The translations under genes were made by a program, and so were the position numbers. Below are positions 1-11,826 of a stretch of DNA of 64,000 bases, piece after piece. Source of the stretch: Amphiura filiformis (taxonomy: Eukaryota > Echinodermata > Ophiuroidea > Amphilepidida > Amphiuridae); contig NC_092646.1 of assembly GCF_039555335.1 (NCBI RefSeq), positions 26,713,780-26,777,779 of the forward strand. Reading direction: 5' to 3'. Numbering within the stretch: position 1 is the first letter of the stretch; the number at the start of each line of letters is the position of its first letter. Below the pieces are notes generated by a model. The model was not told the origin of the DNA. It saw only the letters and a list, made by a program, of their open reading frames with translations, and made no database searches.

Positions 1-7
1 TCGTCTA

Positions 8-198
<191 letters not shown>

Positions 199-199
199 T

Positions 200-894
200 T
201 CATCAACTATCTACTGCTGAAAGCACACTACTTCACCAGCTATCTACTGCTGATAGCATACCACTATCTACTGCTGATAGCATACTGCTTCATCAACTAT
301 CTACTGCTGATAGCACACTACTTCATCAACTATCTATTGCTGATAGCATACTGCTTCATCAACTATCTACTGCTGAAAGCACACCACTTCATCAACTATC
401 TACTGCTGATAGCATACTACTTCATCAATTAGCTACTGCTGAAAGCACACTACTTCACCAGCCAGCTATCTACTGCTGATAGCATACTACTATCTACTGC
501 TGATAGCATACTACTTCATCAACTATCTACTGCTGATAGCACACTACTTCATCAACTATCTATTGCTGATAGCACATACGTCATCAACTATCTACTGCTG
601 AAAGCACACTACTTCATCAACTATTTACTGCTGATAGCATACTACTTCATCAACTATCTACAGCTGAAAGCACACTACTTCAACAGCTATCTACTGCTGA
701 CAGCATACTACTTCATCAAATATCTACTGCTGATAGCATACTACTTCATTAACTATCTACTGCTGATAGCATACTTCTTCATTAACTATCTACTACTGAT
801 AGCATACTTATACTTCATCAACTATCTACCACTGATAGCACATTACTTCATCAACTATTTACTGCTAATAGCACACTAATTCATCAACTATATA
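200..894. repeat. 33-bp minisatellite, left block
   Basis: Tandem copies of a unit of about 33 bp, core CTATCTACTGCTGATAGCAT followed by ACTACTTCATCAA. Units vary (GATAGC or GAAAGC, TACTAC or CACTAC) and several have indels, so reading frames break here. The core contains CTATC and GATAG seven bases apart, so each unit could form a small hairpin. The block ends where a TA-flanked transposon is inserted. Confidence 0.93.
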
Positions 895-1922
895 CAGCAT
901 GTCTAAAAAAAAATTGTGCAAGTCAAAAAACGTCAATGACGTAGTCTTAGCTCTCAAATGCCGTTTGTTCTGTTCAATTTGCTTGTTTTAATCTCGAGAT
1001 ATGCTTAGTTAACGACGAAAGGGTAAAATCACATTTGTGCCACTTTCACTAGGGAAGAGGGCTTTACATGTAAATCAGTGATAGCATCAAGTTTATCGTG
1101 AAATCAAAAGAATGTATCAATTACACAATACACATTTTTTTACTGTTTTTATTATTTGATCATGATGCAGGAATGATGATTCTCTTTTTTTACAGATTAA
1201 AAGAATAAATATTTCACATTCTGCTGTAAATTTAACATGGTAAATACTGTTCTCCTAGTCACCCAAGACATGTTAAAAGACAAACAAATATTGCACACTA
1301 AGGTCCGTATGCACAAAAAGAGTGAGACAGGGTCTTAAGTTAGACCTGGCCTAACTGGAAGTAAGTTCCATCAGGAATGGTCCTTTACTCTTATTTCCTT
1401 CCTGGCTAGCACATTCTAAAGACTTTGATTCAACGTTCAAAAATTAACTAACTTAAGCAAATGTAAAGGAAAATGTCCTTTCTCGTGGTACTATATAAAT
1501 TCCATTTAGACCAGGTCTAACTTCAGACCCGGTTTAGTCTAACTCTTTTGTGCACATGGACCTTATAGGTTTATATTACTTGTTGGGAGAGAAATTAGAC
1601 AAAATAATGCACGCGCGCTGAAGTTGATGCGAATGATGCATCTAATGCACGAGCCCCGAAGGGGGAGTGCATTCAACTTCAGCTATCATGTACAGCTCTC
1701 GTCCCTAGTAAAAGTGGCCGGCACAATTGTGATTTTGCCCTTTCGTTATTAAATAAGCATATCTCGAGATTAAAACAAGCAAATTGAACAGAACAAACGG
1801 CATTTGAGAGCTAAGACTGCGCCCTTGACGTTGATGTAGGCCTAAGCATCATGTCACAACGGTATTTTCTAATTGCCAAAGAGGGCGCTTTGTACTTGCA
1901 CAATTTTTTTTGAGACAGGCTG
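895..1922. mobile_element. TA-flanked foldback transposon inside the minisatellite
   Basis: Terminal inverted repeats of about 30 bp begin CAGCATGTCTAAAAAAAAAT on the left and, reverse-complemented, CAGCCTGTCTCAAAAAAAAT on the right. A longer subterminal inverted repeat (about 940-1,060 against 1,690-1,820, containing ATCTCGAGAT) extends the foldback. TA dinucleotides flank both ends (893-894 and 1,923-1,924), as expected for Tc1/mariner-type insertion. No transposase ORF is visible, so it is non-autonomous. A second palindrome sits inside it. Confidence 0.8.
1300..1566. mobile_element. inner palindromic MITE nested in the 895-1922 element
   Basis: The left arm starts near AAGGTCCGTATGCACAAAAA and carries GTTAGACCTGGCCTAAC. 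The right arm carries AGACCAGGTCTAAC and ends TTTTGTGCACATGGACCTTA, the reverse complement of the start with a few mismatches. This is an independent inverted repeat with different ends from the outer one, which points to transposon-in-transposon insertion. Confidence 0.7.
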
Positions 1923-1924
1923 TA

Positions 1925-4500
1925 TTGCTGATAGCATACTACTTCATCAGCTATCTACTGCTGATAGCATACTATACTTCATCAACTATCTACTGCTGAT
2001 AGCATACTACTTCATCAGCTATCTAATGCTGAAAGCATTCTACTTCACCAGCTATCTACTGCTGATAGCATACTGCTTCATCAGCTATCTACTGCTGAAA
2101 GCATATTACTTCATCAGCTATCTACTGCTGAAAGCACCCTACTTCATCAGCTATCTACTGCTGATAGCATACTACTTCATCACCTATCTACTTCTGATAG
2201 CATACTACTTCATTAACTATCTACTTCTGATAGCACACTACTTCATTAACTATCTACTGCTGATAACATACTACTTCATTGACTATCTACTGCTGATAAC
2301 ACACTACTTCATCAACTATCTACTGCTGATAGCATACTACTTCAACTATCTACTGCTGATAACATACTACTTCATCACCTATCTACTGCTGATAGCATAC
2401 TACTTCATCAGCTATCTACTGCTGAAAGGATTCTACTTCACCAGCTATCTACTGCTGATAGCACACTACTTCATCAGCTATCTACTGCTGAAAGCATATT
2501 ACTTCATCAGCTATCTACTGCTGATAGCACACTACTTCATCAACTATCTACTTCTGATAGCATACTACTTCATTAACTATCTACTACTGATAGCACACTA
2601 CTTCATCAGCTATCTACTGCTGATAGCATACTACTTCATCAGCTATCTACTGCTGAAAGCATATTACTTCATCAGCTATATACTGCTGATAGCACACTAC
2701 TTTATCAATTATCTACTGCTGATAGCATGCTACTTCATTAACTATCTACTGCTGATAGCATACTACTTCATCAACTATCTACTGCTGATAACATACTACT
2801 TCATCAGCTATCTACTGCTGATAGCAAACTACTTCATCACCTATCTACTGCTGATAGCATACTACTTCACCAGCTATCTACTGCTGAAAGGATTCTACTT
2901 CACCAGCTATCTACTGCTGATAGCACACTACTTCATCAGCTATCTACTGCTGAAAGCATATTACTTCATCAGCTATCTACTGCTGAAAGCACACTACTTC
3001 ATCAGCTATCTACTGCTGATAGCATACTACTTCATCAACGATCTACTTCTGATAGCATACTACTTCATTAACTATCTACTGCTGATAGCACACTACCTTA
3101 TCAATTATCTACTGCTGATAGCATGCTACTTCATTAACTATCTACTGCTGATAGCATACTACTTCATCAACTATCTAATGCTGATAGCAAACTACTTCAC
3201 CTATCTACTGCTGATAGCATACTACTTCATCAACTATCTACTGCTGATAGCATATTACTTCATTAACTATCTACTGCTGATAGCACACTACTTCATCAAC
3301 TATCTACTGCTGATAGCACACTACTTCATCAACTATCTACTGCTGATAGCATACTACTTCATCAGCTATCTACTGCTGAAAGCATATTACTTCATCAGCT
3401 ATATACTGCTGATAGCACACTACTTTATCAATTATCTACTGCTGATAGCATGCTACTTCATTAACTATCTACTGCTGATAGCATACTACTTCATCAACTA
3501 TCTACTGCTGATAACATACTACTTCATCAGCTATCTACTGCTGATAGCAAACTACTTCATCACCTATCTACTGCTGATAGCATACTACTTCACCAGCTAT
3601 CTACTGCTGAAAGGATTCTACTTCACCAGCTATCTACTGCTGATAGCACACTACTTCATCAGCTATCTACTGCTGAAAGCATATTACTTCATCAGCTATC
3701 TACTGCTGAAAGCACACTACTTCATCAGCTATCTACTGCTGATAGCATACTACTTCATCAACGATCTACTTCTGATAGCATACTACTTCATTAACTATCT
3801 ACTGCTGATAGCACACTACCTTATCAATTATCTACTGCTGATAGCATGCTACTTCATTAACTATCTACTGCTGATAGCATACTACTTCATCAACTATCTA
3901 ATGCTGATAGCAAACTACTTCACCTATCTACTGCTGATAGCATACTACTTCATCAACTATCTACTGCTGATAGCATATTACTTCATTAACTATCTACTGC
4001 TGATAGCACACTACTTCATCAACTATCTACTGCTGATAGCACACTACTTCATCAACTATCTACTGCTGATAACATACTACTTCATTAACTATCTACTGCT
4101 GATAGCACTTTACTTCATCAACTATCTACTGCTGATAGCATACTACTTCATCACCTATCTACTGCTGATAGCATACTACTTCATCAACTATCTACTATGA
4201 TAGCTTACTACTTCATCAACTATCTACTGCTGATAGCACACTATTTCATCAACTAGTTGATAGCATACTACTTCCATCAACTATCTACTATGATAGCTTA
4301 CTACTTCATTAACTATCTGCTGCTGAAAGCATACTATTTCGTAAACTGTCTACTGTTGATAGCATACTGTTTCATCAGTTATCTACTGAAGACTATAACT
4401 ATAGAAAACTACCTGTTCAATCTATTGCTGAAAGTACAAAACTTAAGCACTTATCTACTGCTGATAGCTTACTACTTTTTCAACTATCTATTACTGATTG
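1925..4500. repeat. 33-bp minisatellite, right block, with 723-bp higher-order repeat
   Basis: About 75 units of the same 33-bp repeat as the left block. Because 33 is a multiple of three, one frame stays open from 1,873 to 4,200 and reads as an 11-residue LLLIAYYFINY repeat. A higher-order duplication is clear: the segment starting at 2,641 recurs at 3,364 with the same unit variants, a 723-bp period equal to 22 units minus 3 bp. The last units (4,200-4,500) are degenerate and lose frame. The array lies in the intron before the transporter exon at 4,603. Confidence 0.93.
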
Positions 4501-4602
4501 TGCATAATTTTGTGAGGTTCATTAGACTGCTCGCTAATCTTGTTTTAAAGATCGACTAGTAAATATAAAACCGTCTTGATTCCTTATTGTTTTTTGATAC
4601 AG

Positions 4603-4821
4603 TTGTTGCTTTATGTTACTTCCCCTCATCTCTATTCGCCTACTGGGTTTACGGAGCTGAATTTCAACGTACTGGTGGGGATAATGTTTTTGATTTCTTC
4701 ACATCTCAGCCCGTCGTCATCATGTGTATACTATCACTTAATACACATCTGATATTATCCGTCGTGATTGACACAAATCCGTTTAATCAAGATATTGAGG
4801 ATTATGTCGGGATTCCATATG
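4603..4821 (+). CDS. Transporter exon A (internal)
   Basis: 219 bp, begins with two bases of a split codon and ends with one. It encodes the YWVYG helix and the following membrane span. A repeat half-copy starts about 40 bp after its donor site. Confidence 0.72.
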
Positions 4822-6992
4822 GTGAGTGCTGTCAATATTAGGCGTTAAGTTTCAGTGAAGAGGTTAAGGGCTGGGGGTATGAACGTTTGGACAGTATTTT
4901 TTGTGGGACATGAGAGCACATCAGACATATTGAATTGATTTCTGAATACGAAGAATGTTCTTCTGATATCAAATAATTTTGATTTTTTTAATTCGCGATA
5001 TACTACACATTTTATGGCAAATGATTAAAGAATGATATTTCTGATATTTAACAGTCCTCCCAGTAAACTTTATCAATCTAATAATATTTACTTAAAGTGT
5101 TACTATGTAGCTGGGATGAAAAGCCGACGATCAATTGTTGACCTTTCGTATTGAAGATATGGATTTCTTCCCCAAAACACCAAAACAATTTAGGTCTTTT
5201 TAGGAAAAAATGCCCCTCCCTCAATTTTACCCTCCCACCAGGGCTCATAATTATTGCACAGCCGCTTAATCTCCGACACAGGGGTGTAAATTTCAAATGG
5301 AGTCACCCATTCAGGTATCCCCATTTGAAATTCACACTCCTTGTGTGGGAGATTAAGGTCATGTCTTCCATAGGGGGATAGCCTAATATCCTTGGGCCTA
5401 AGGACTCTAGAGGGAGGGGGAACAGCAGGCCTACATAAAAATTGAAAGTGTTAAATAAATCTTGTTTTATATTATGTTCTTTATTTTCTTCAAGATTTTA
5501 CATGGAAGAGATGTATATCCCGAAGTCTCGTCATGACAGTTGTTCTATTACTGGCATTTCTTGTACCAAAGTTTAGTACTTTTATATCCATATTTGGAGC
5601 ACCACTTACAGTATTTGGAAATTTTGTAATTCCATCATTAGTGCATCTAAAACTTCGCTCTATGTTAGCCGGAACAGAGGAAAGGTGAGAACATTATTAT
5701 ATATTTAAAATTCATGGATGTTTTCTAAGCCATAGCCAGGGGGTTGCTTGTTAACCTAAGGCCTAAATGCCAATCCAAATAAAAATGTCCCCTTTTTCTG
5801 TAAAAGCTTTGAAAATCAGCCCTTTTTAAGGAAAAAATCACAAAATGTCTGTTTTTTGGTAAAAATATTAAAATCAGCCCTTATACTCAGAAGAGCCCAC
5901 TGAGCAGTAATTTAAAGCAATAATGTGAACAAAACATGAGATTGATTTTCTTATTTTGTTGCTCCGGATTCTGTGTAATGTTACAGGTTATTTAAGGTGA
6001 TAAGTATTACCAAGGATGGGGAAATTGGGGTATGGTGTATAGGTCTGCTTTTCAATTATCAATCATTTTGTTTATTATCATCATCCCTGGGGTTCTCCAT
6101 TTTAATTTGGGTCAGTGGCGTAGATTTCTTTTTGACATTGGGAGTAATGGGGTTAGAAAAAATCCAGCACCTTTTGGCGACAGATCAAGTTTATGGTACA
6201 AACGCGCGCGAAGTGCGCCAAACACTTTTGGGGCTAAAATGGGCAAATATGAGGTTAATTTGGTCAGAAACCCATATTCAGGTGTCAACATTGGGGGGGC
6301 TGATTGTATGGACCATACCCCTGGCAAAATATTGGGGGGGTAAATCCCCGGGATCTACGCCTATGGTTTGGGTGGGGATGTGCGACTGGGACTCCAAAAA
6401 TCTACCCGACTTTAAATAAAGTTTGACGAAAAACAGATCCAAATTATATTCATTTTTGGAAAATTACCGCAAACTAATAATTGCTAAAAAAGGATGAAAA
6501 ATTCACACTTTTCCAAATTTTTTTTGATAAAAACATCCTTTCATAAAACCAAATTTTCATGATATTTAGGGCTATTAATACACCAAAATGGCTGAAAATG
6601 CACCTGAGTCCTAAAAATATTTTATTATCATTATAAATTTACTCATTTTTTAAAATTATTATCATACTTGCTGGTAAAATATTATAAAGCAGCAAAATTA
6701 ATGTCCATAATTTTGTTTTTTAATTATTTTTAAATATTATGTATTTTTTGATACAAAATTGTTGATTTGTCCTTTATAAAATAAATGTATTTGTCATGGA
6801 ACAAAAAATATGTTAATTTTTATGCTTCATTTGCTTTGCAGATGGATCGGCTACTTTGAGTTATCTCTACATATCGTGGTGAATACATTAGCAGTAATAG
6901 GCGGATCGCATCAATTACAGCAGGGCTGTATATTCTTACTGATAATAATAGTTCTGCTTTTACTCTCCCATGTTTTCTTAATATGTCCTTAG
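4603..6992 (+). CDS. Amino-acid transporter, AA_trans superfamily (SLC32/36/38-like), C-terminal three exons
   Basis: Three exons join in one frame: 4,603-4,821, 5,495-5,684 and 6,842-6,992, stop TAG at 6,990. Splice borders are ATACAG/TTGTT, ATATG/GTGAGT, TTCAAG/ATTTT, GAAAG/GTGAGA and TTGCAG/ATGG. The joined protein has a helix starting with FAYWVYG, a long membrane segment with LSLNTHLILSVVIDTNPFN, a short loop, then VVLLLAFLVPKFSTFISIFG and FGNFVIPSLVHLKLRSML, and two final hydrophobic stretches. FAYWVYG and the FGAPLT...PSLVHLKL pattern are typical of the second half of AA_trans transporters, proton- or sodium-coupled amino-acid carriers of plasma membrane, lysosome or synaptic vesicle. 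Substrate and exact subfamily cannot be told. The N-terminal exons are missing and probably lie left of the window beyond the minisatellite. Other exon combinations or an alternative last exon are possible. Confidence 0.75.
4864..5215. mobile_element. Half-copy of the 52.55-kb MITE family in the transporter intron
   Basis: Starts TTAAGGGCTGGGGGTATGAA, then tracks the left half of the full element at 52,551-53,188 (GGGACATGAGAGCACATCAG, GCAAATGATTAAA, GCCGACGATCAATTG). The right inverted arm is absent, so this copy is truncated at its middle. Confidence 0.75.
5265..5392. repeat. Palindromic TTTCAAATGGA family, copy 1 (partial)
   Basis: Contains GTAAATTTCAAATGGAGTCA, CCCATTCAGG, CCATTTGAAATTCACACTCC and GGTCATGTCTTCCATAGGGG. 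The outer left arm is degraded. It lies in the intron between transporter exons A and B. Confidence 0.75.
5495..5684 (+). CDS. Transporter exon B (internal)
   Basis: 190 bp, completes the split codon of exon A and leaves AG for exon C. It encodes DFTWKRCISRSLVMTV, then the LVPKFSTFISIFGAPLTVFG span and the PSLVHLKL helix. Confidence 0.75.
6112..6360. repeat. Degraded CAGTGGCGTAG-ended repeat
   Basis: Begins TCAGTGGCGTAGATTT and ends with a matching inverted TCTACGCCTATGG. Related starts and ends recur near 8,925, 31,602, 31,850 and 36,625. It is an old interspersed element; the open frames across it have no family resemblance. Confidence 0.45.
6842..6992 (+). CDS. Transporter last coding exon C
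   Basis: 151 bp including the stop. It starts RWIGYFELSLHIVVNTLAV and ends with a very hydrophobic stretch (IFLLIIIVLLLLSHVFLICP), plausible as the final membrane span. The acceptor follows TTTGCTTTGCAG. Confidence 0.65.
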
Positions 6993-7237
6993 AAGTGGTA
7001 TAGAATTTCATCATTTATTGTTGGAGTTATTAAGGACTATATATACTTCAAACATTCAATGTAGAATATTCATTATTCAATATATATATATATTTATTTT
7101 CTTATCTTCTAATGAATGTTTGTTGATGGAAAATCAATTGTATTTGATGTCAGAATGTTTGGTGGAGTTATATTATTTATTGTACAATCATTAAACATTT
7201 GTTACAAGTTGAACAAACATCCAATATTTCTATGTCC

Positions 7238-7243
7238 AATAAA
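7238..7243 (+). terminator. Poly(A) signal AATAAA of the transporter
   Basis: AATAAA occurs about 245 bases after the stop at 6,992, in AT-rich sequence. It is the first canonical signal on this strand after the last exon, so it is the likely 3' end. Confidence 0.5.
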
Positions 7244-7244
7244 A

Positions 7245-7488
7245 ATATGCAGTGGGCATTAGGGATGGATATGCCAAAGTTACTTGTTTGTTTGCTACTA
7301 ATGGTAGCATTATACTGCTGGGACTAAACAGAATTATTTATTGTATGTATGCCAGTCTGTCCCCATTTAAAGGGGCTGAGAGATTTAAAAAATATAATTA
7401 AAAGACATTGCCTTATTTTGAAAGATTTTAATACTCAGAGCTTACTGAGCAGCAATTTAAATTCTTTAATATTGAAAATAAGAGATGT
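7245..7488. other. No gene seen
   Basis: AT-rich sequence after the transporter poly(A) signal. No feature I can support. Confidence 0.6.
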
Positions 7489-7752
7489 GTTGTGACCTTA
7501 TTTGTAATGTGATCTGTGAAGACCCTTCACATATTGATATTTTCAATTTTTAAAGACAAAAACATGGAAATTTTGAACTTTTTTTAGAAGTTTTTACTTG
7601 TATATACCTGTGATTTCAACATTAAAAGCTATGAGTATATAAAGAAGAATTGGAAAAAAATATATATAGTTTTAGCCTTTATTATCTTTATAAAACGAAA
7701 TAGGAAAATGCAACTGTGAAGGGTTTTCACAGATCATCACATCACAGTTGCT
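7489..7752. mobile_element. Small foldback element
   Basis: The left arm GTGATCTGTGAAGACCCTTC matches inverted the right arm GAAGGGTTTTCACAGATCAT about 230 bp away. MITE-like; no clear target duplication. Confidence 0.6.
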
Positions 7753-8217
7753 ATCGAGTTGTGGAACTTCATTACAAAATTAAATTTTTACACGAAAGAT
7801 GCTGAATTAAACTCGACTATTTCTGATGCTGATTAGAATTTGGACAGACCAGGGACTGTATATACCAGAGTTGTAACGAGTCAAGTCATTTCATGGTTGA
7901 GTCAAGTCAATTCTCGCAATATCTCGAGTCGAGTCAAATGATTCAAGTTACTGTACAATCTCTATGGGGAAAATCCGAGTCTCGAGTCCCCGGACAGACA
8001 TTATTCAGTTATGAAACAAACTAGTAGTTTATAGACCTTATCCATATTTTAGTTTGTTCCCTTACATATTGACAGCACCATATTATTATAAGGAAACATG
8101 ACACAGTAATATGACACCGCAATAAGGCAGTTATACATGTATCATAATTGCATTTTTATTCTAATGCACAGCTGAGAAGAGCAGATGTTTAATATAAATT
8201 TCATATTGACCATAAAA
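7753..8217. other. No gene seen
   Basis: Contains a short simple stretch of GAGTCAAGTCA-like motifs (about 7,870-7,990). Nothing else recognised. Confidence 0.55.
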
Positions 8218-8545
8218 TCCATTCCCCCCCTATGGAAGACACATCCTATCATCCACAGAGGCAGTGTGAACTTCAAATGGGGTTATTGCACTACGAAATC
8301 CATTGTGATTGAGATTTATTCAAGATTCTGACATTTTCTTGACTATTTCTTGACATTTCTATTGTAAAGAAATAGTTCAGAACAGTTAAGAAATAGTCAA
8401 GAAAATGTCCGAATCTGAACTAAATCTTAACAAATGAACTTCCTACCTGAATGAGTGACTCCATTTAAAAGTCACACTCCCCATGTGGATGACTAAGGTC
8501 ATGTCTTCCATAGGGTGTATGGATTTCAAATATAACAGCCCATTG
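8218..8545. repeat. Palindromic TTTCAAATGGA family, copy 2, split by a hairpin insertion
   Basis: The outer parts match the family (CTATGGAAGACACATCCTAT, CTTCAAATGGGGTTA, GACTCCATTTAAAAGTCACA, GGTCATGTCTTCCATAGGG). Between about 8,292 and 8,440 a separate hairpin is inserted with arms CATTTTCTTGACTATTTCTT and AAGAAATAGTCAAGAAAATG. Confidence 0.8.
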
Positions 8546-9467
8546 AAGAGTAGACATCAATATTGCAATAAAGGATACCTTGATAAACAACTACAACATA
8601 TTGGTTACTATACACATTATTTGGGTCACTAAGGATGTAAGAATTTATCAATAGACAAATACAAGTTTTCTACTTACTTTATTTCTAGGCTTTTGATACT
8701 AGGGTTTGCTATCTTGATTGCAAATGCGTGGAGGGGGGGGGGGGGCAATTCTAGACACGCTAGAACTAGATGAACTAGTTCAACAGAAAAAGCAGTGAAG
8801 CAATATAAGTGGGGGGGGTAATCTTTATTGGAATGTATTTTCTTCATCATGCAATACAACTTGCTCCTTAAACATGAACAATGCCATCGAGTCTTGTGGT
8901 AAATGCAGCAAGCCCAGGCCCGTACCGTAGCCAGGGGATGGGAAAGGGATAGATGACCACCACATTCACCAACGCCCCAAACAAATCCCCTCAAATCTAC
9001 CCAAAATACCCTATAATCCCCTAAAATTCCATCCTAAATCACCCAAATTTGGTCAAGATCAACCAAAATTTCTCTCAAAATCCTCCCTGAATCCTCATAC
9101 TTTTGTCTGGTCCCCTAAAAAGTCCACTTTTCCAAAAATCTGTTCAAAGAAGTAAAAATCTGTCTTCCCAAAAATAATTCCAGACTCATGGGCCCCGAGT
9201 CAGCTGGGAAAGCGCCTGTGTTTAAGATGGAATACCCTTCCTAGTAGCATAAAAAACCAAGAAAGTATAATGTAGAAACCATGGATTTGTCATCAAAATA
9301 TCTTTTGCTTATTATACCGATAGCACACAAAGCCCTTCTACCTTTGGTGTAACTGCATGTTGCTGCCTTTTTCTGCCAAGTACATGTAGTGCACAAATTG
9401 GCATGTCTGTGATTCCCACTGTGCATCTTACTTTGCTGGTTTCAATCGGTGGGTCTTTGGAACTTAC
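8546..9467. other. No gene seen
   Basis: G-rich and C-rich tracts at 8,734-8,746 and 8,812-8,819 and a fragment like the GGCGTAGCCAGG-type repeat ends near 8,925. No supported gene. Confidence 0.5.
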
Positions 9468-9656
9468 TAATGGGCTATTCCAGTTGAAATCCACACACCC
9501 CCAGTGGAAGACACAACCTTGACCTCCCACACAGGGGGTGTAGATTTCAAATGGAGTTGCCAATTCAGGTAACTACATTTGAAATTCACACTCCCTGTGT
9601 GAAAGATTAAAGTCATGACTTCCAGGGGGTGTATGGATTTCAACTGGAATATCCTA
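9468..9656. repeat. Palindromic TTTCAAATGGA family, copy 3 (near full length)
   Basis: Runs from GGGCTATTCCAGTTGAAATC to GGATTTCAACTGGAATATCC, so the ends are inverted repeats. The centre has GATTTCAAATGGAGTTGCCA, ATTCAGG and CATTTGAAATTCACACTCCC, a second inverted pair. Length about 189 bp. Confidence 0.88.
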
Positions 9657-9841
9657 TTTGTAACCTGATAGATTTCTACACAGAAGAAAAGTCTTAAAAC
9701 CCAATTTTGAGCCAAAAAAAAGTTCGTTTTGAAATACACATGGGGATAAAGAATGTTTGCACATACCTACATGTATGGAGGTCCCTACACTATGAAAACA
9801 AACAGGGAATCACATATAAACATTGTAGATTTTAAAGGTAA

Positions 9842-10090
9842 GGGACCGTTCAAACACTTGTTAGGGGGGCCCTGAAATTTTTGACCCTCCTAAGGGGGGG
9901 GCCTGAAAAAATAACCACAAATTTTCTGGGAAAATTAAGTTTATATGCTTTTCTATGGGGTTGACCGATAATTTTCATGTCAAAAGGGGCCCTGAAATTT
10001 TCAAGGTCTGTTAAGGGGGGGGCCCGAAAATTTTTTGCGATAAAATTTTTTTGCATCAGGCGCCCCCTACAAGTGTTTGTGAACGGTCCC
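9842..10090. mobile_element. GGGACCGTTCA-ended MITE (PIF/Harbinger-like ends)
   Basis: Left end GGGACCGTTCAAACACTTGT, right end ACAAGTGTTTGTGAACGGTCCC in inverted form, 249 bp. Internal direct repeats of GGGGCCCTGAAATTTT. The flanks are TAA on the left and AAA on the right, so the three-base duplication is imperfect. The start fits the known GGGnnnGTTC style of PIF/Harbinger termini. Confidence 0.7.
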
Positions 10091-11066
10091 AAACCCAAAT
10101 GCTAGACTGTACTAACTCAACCATAGATTCCAGTTAATTGATTGGTGTAATTGTACTATATTATCATATTATTTACTGCCCCATTACCTGGAATGAAACG
10201 CATAGGCCTACTGGCATCACTTCCATCTATTTAATAGTGTTGCCCATAGTAAATTTTGTACTTAGACGACAGAAAAAAATCTGTTCTACCGGCCCGACCG
10301 ACCAAATTTGCATTTTTGATTTTTTTTAAAATTTTGCTAAAATCATGTAAAATCAGCCTCTTTTGGGCCAAAATTGATTTATTTTGACAGAACATTTTTT
10401 GAAAATGTTTGCAAAAAATCTTCAGATTTTGGTGAAATTTTAAGCAATTTTAGCTTCCAGAAAAAACTGACCGACCCTACTTGACAGGTTCATCCACCCG
10501 TAGAACAGGCCAGGGTTTTTTTTTTTCTTTGCCTTGGTATGGTTTCATTCATCGCAGACATAATGTGTGTCACTCATGCTGGATGTTATTCATAGTAAGC
10601 ATATTTTTATCATTTGGTTTCAAATTTTCTATAAATTATTGCAGCCTGAAGGTAAATATCTAAACATCAAATAACCAAAATATTTAAATGAGTTATAAAA
10701 TTAATATTCACTGCAGTTGCATTGACAGTAAAACACCACATCCCCTCATTTAAAGATGGATGAATTTATCTTTCAATCCATATTTCATCCACTCACCAGC
10801 AGATAATATTTGTATACTATTACACTTTTTTTAAAATCCATGTAGCTTATTTCAAATTCACTGTATGGAAAAGCAAATTACGGCAAATCTACAGATTGTC
10901 AATATCATAAATGTTTTATTTTGAATTTTTTGAATATTGTAGAATTAATAGCTTGAATAATAACTTTCCTGCATATTATATAAATTAGGCAGGCTTAGGC
11001 AAATTTGAATGAATGAATGAATGACTTTAAACAATTGAACTTTATCACATTATAACTTGTCTGCAT
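10091..11066. other. No gene seen
   Basis: AT-rich. Short open frames here show no domain or splice context. A GAAT tandem repeat lies near 11,009-11,022. Confidence 0.5.
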
Positions 11067-11067
11067 A

Positions 11068-11492
11068 TGTGACGTGTCATGTCAAAAGGAGACACTTTTG
11101 GGCAGGTTATCAATTTTGAGGTTTTTACATATCTTAAGTTTAGAGATATTTTGCTCCACAACACCGTTTTCCCAATGAAATCGGAGATTCCTAAGCCAAG
11201 ATATTGAGTTTGTAAGTCTTGGTATTATAAAATTGGAAATTGAGATATCGGCCTTTAAAAATATTATTGACAATGCTGAGAGTAGGAATACCTTGACAAA
11301 TGTCTCAAAAAACACAAGATGCCAGTTATATTCCAGTCTGAAACTATCAGACAATATTTTAAACATTAATAACATCACAATTTCAAGCAACAAACCCAAA
11401 TTGTGAAAAAAAATCACCCTGGGCAGATTTTTGGCTATTTCTCCATTTACGATCCTGCCCAAAAGTGTCTCCTTTTGACATGACACGTCACA
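11068..11492. mobile_element. 425-bp TGTGACGTGTCATGTC MITE, copy 1
   Basis: Terminal inverted repeats of about 42 bp (TGTGACGTGTCATGTCAAAA ... GACATGACACGTCACA), flanked by TA on each side. A second full copy of almost the same length is at 61,835-62,258 and an internal fragment is near 47,700. The 134-codon frame inside is an artefact of the repeat. Confidence 0.88.
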
Positions 11493-11826
11493 TATTTTAT
11501 TTGCAGGCTTATGAAAGGCCTATGAAAAATGTGTACCGCAAGATTTTGTTGAACAATATTTTTATAACAAGTCATCAAGAAATTTACTTAAAAAAAATAC
11601 CATATTAATAATTTATAAAACCATTTGCTACAAAAATGGTTCACATTTTCATGTTAGATCATCTAAAACTTCATTCAAATTCAGAGGAAAAAACAGGCTT
11701 TGAAATTATTAATATGCTGCCATAAATGCTGCCATAAATGCTGCAATGGTAATAATTATTAATGACAAAAAGTGCAATGTTGGCATTTTACATTACAATA
11801 CCAGCCTTATCAGTGAATAGAGATCG
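11493..11826. other. No gene seen
   Basis: AT-rich; a short CTGCCATAAATG direct duplication near 11,718. Nothing else supported. Confidence 0.5.

Noticed and set aside
1873..4200. 775-codon open frame of LLLIAYYFINY repeats
   Set aside because: It follows exactly the 33-bp minisatellite unit; unit variants are mostly amino-acid changing and the neighbouring blocks of the same array are frame-broken, so there is no sign of selection for protein.
200..4500. CRISPR-like array
   Set aside because: Repeats are directly adjacent with no unique spacers, and the sequence is clearly animal nuclear DNA.
5997..6419. 140-codon open frame
   Set aside because: Overlaps a degraded CAGTGGCGTAG-type repeat and shows no domain or splice context.
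11082..11486. 134-codon open frame on the minus strand
   Set aside because: It lies wholly inside the palindromic 425-bp MITE; a similar frame appears in the second copy at 61.96-62.41 kb.
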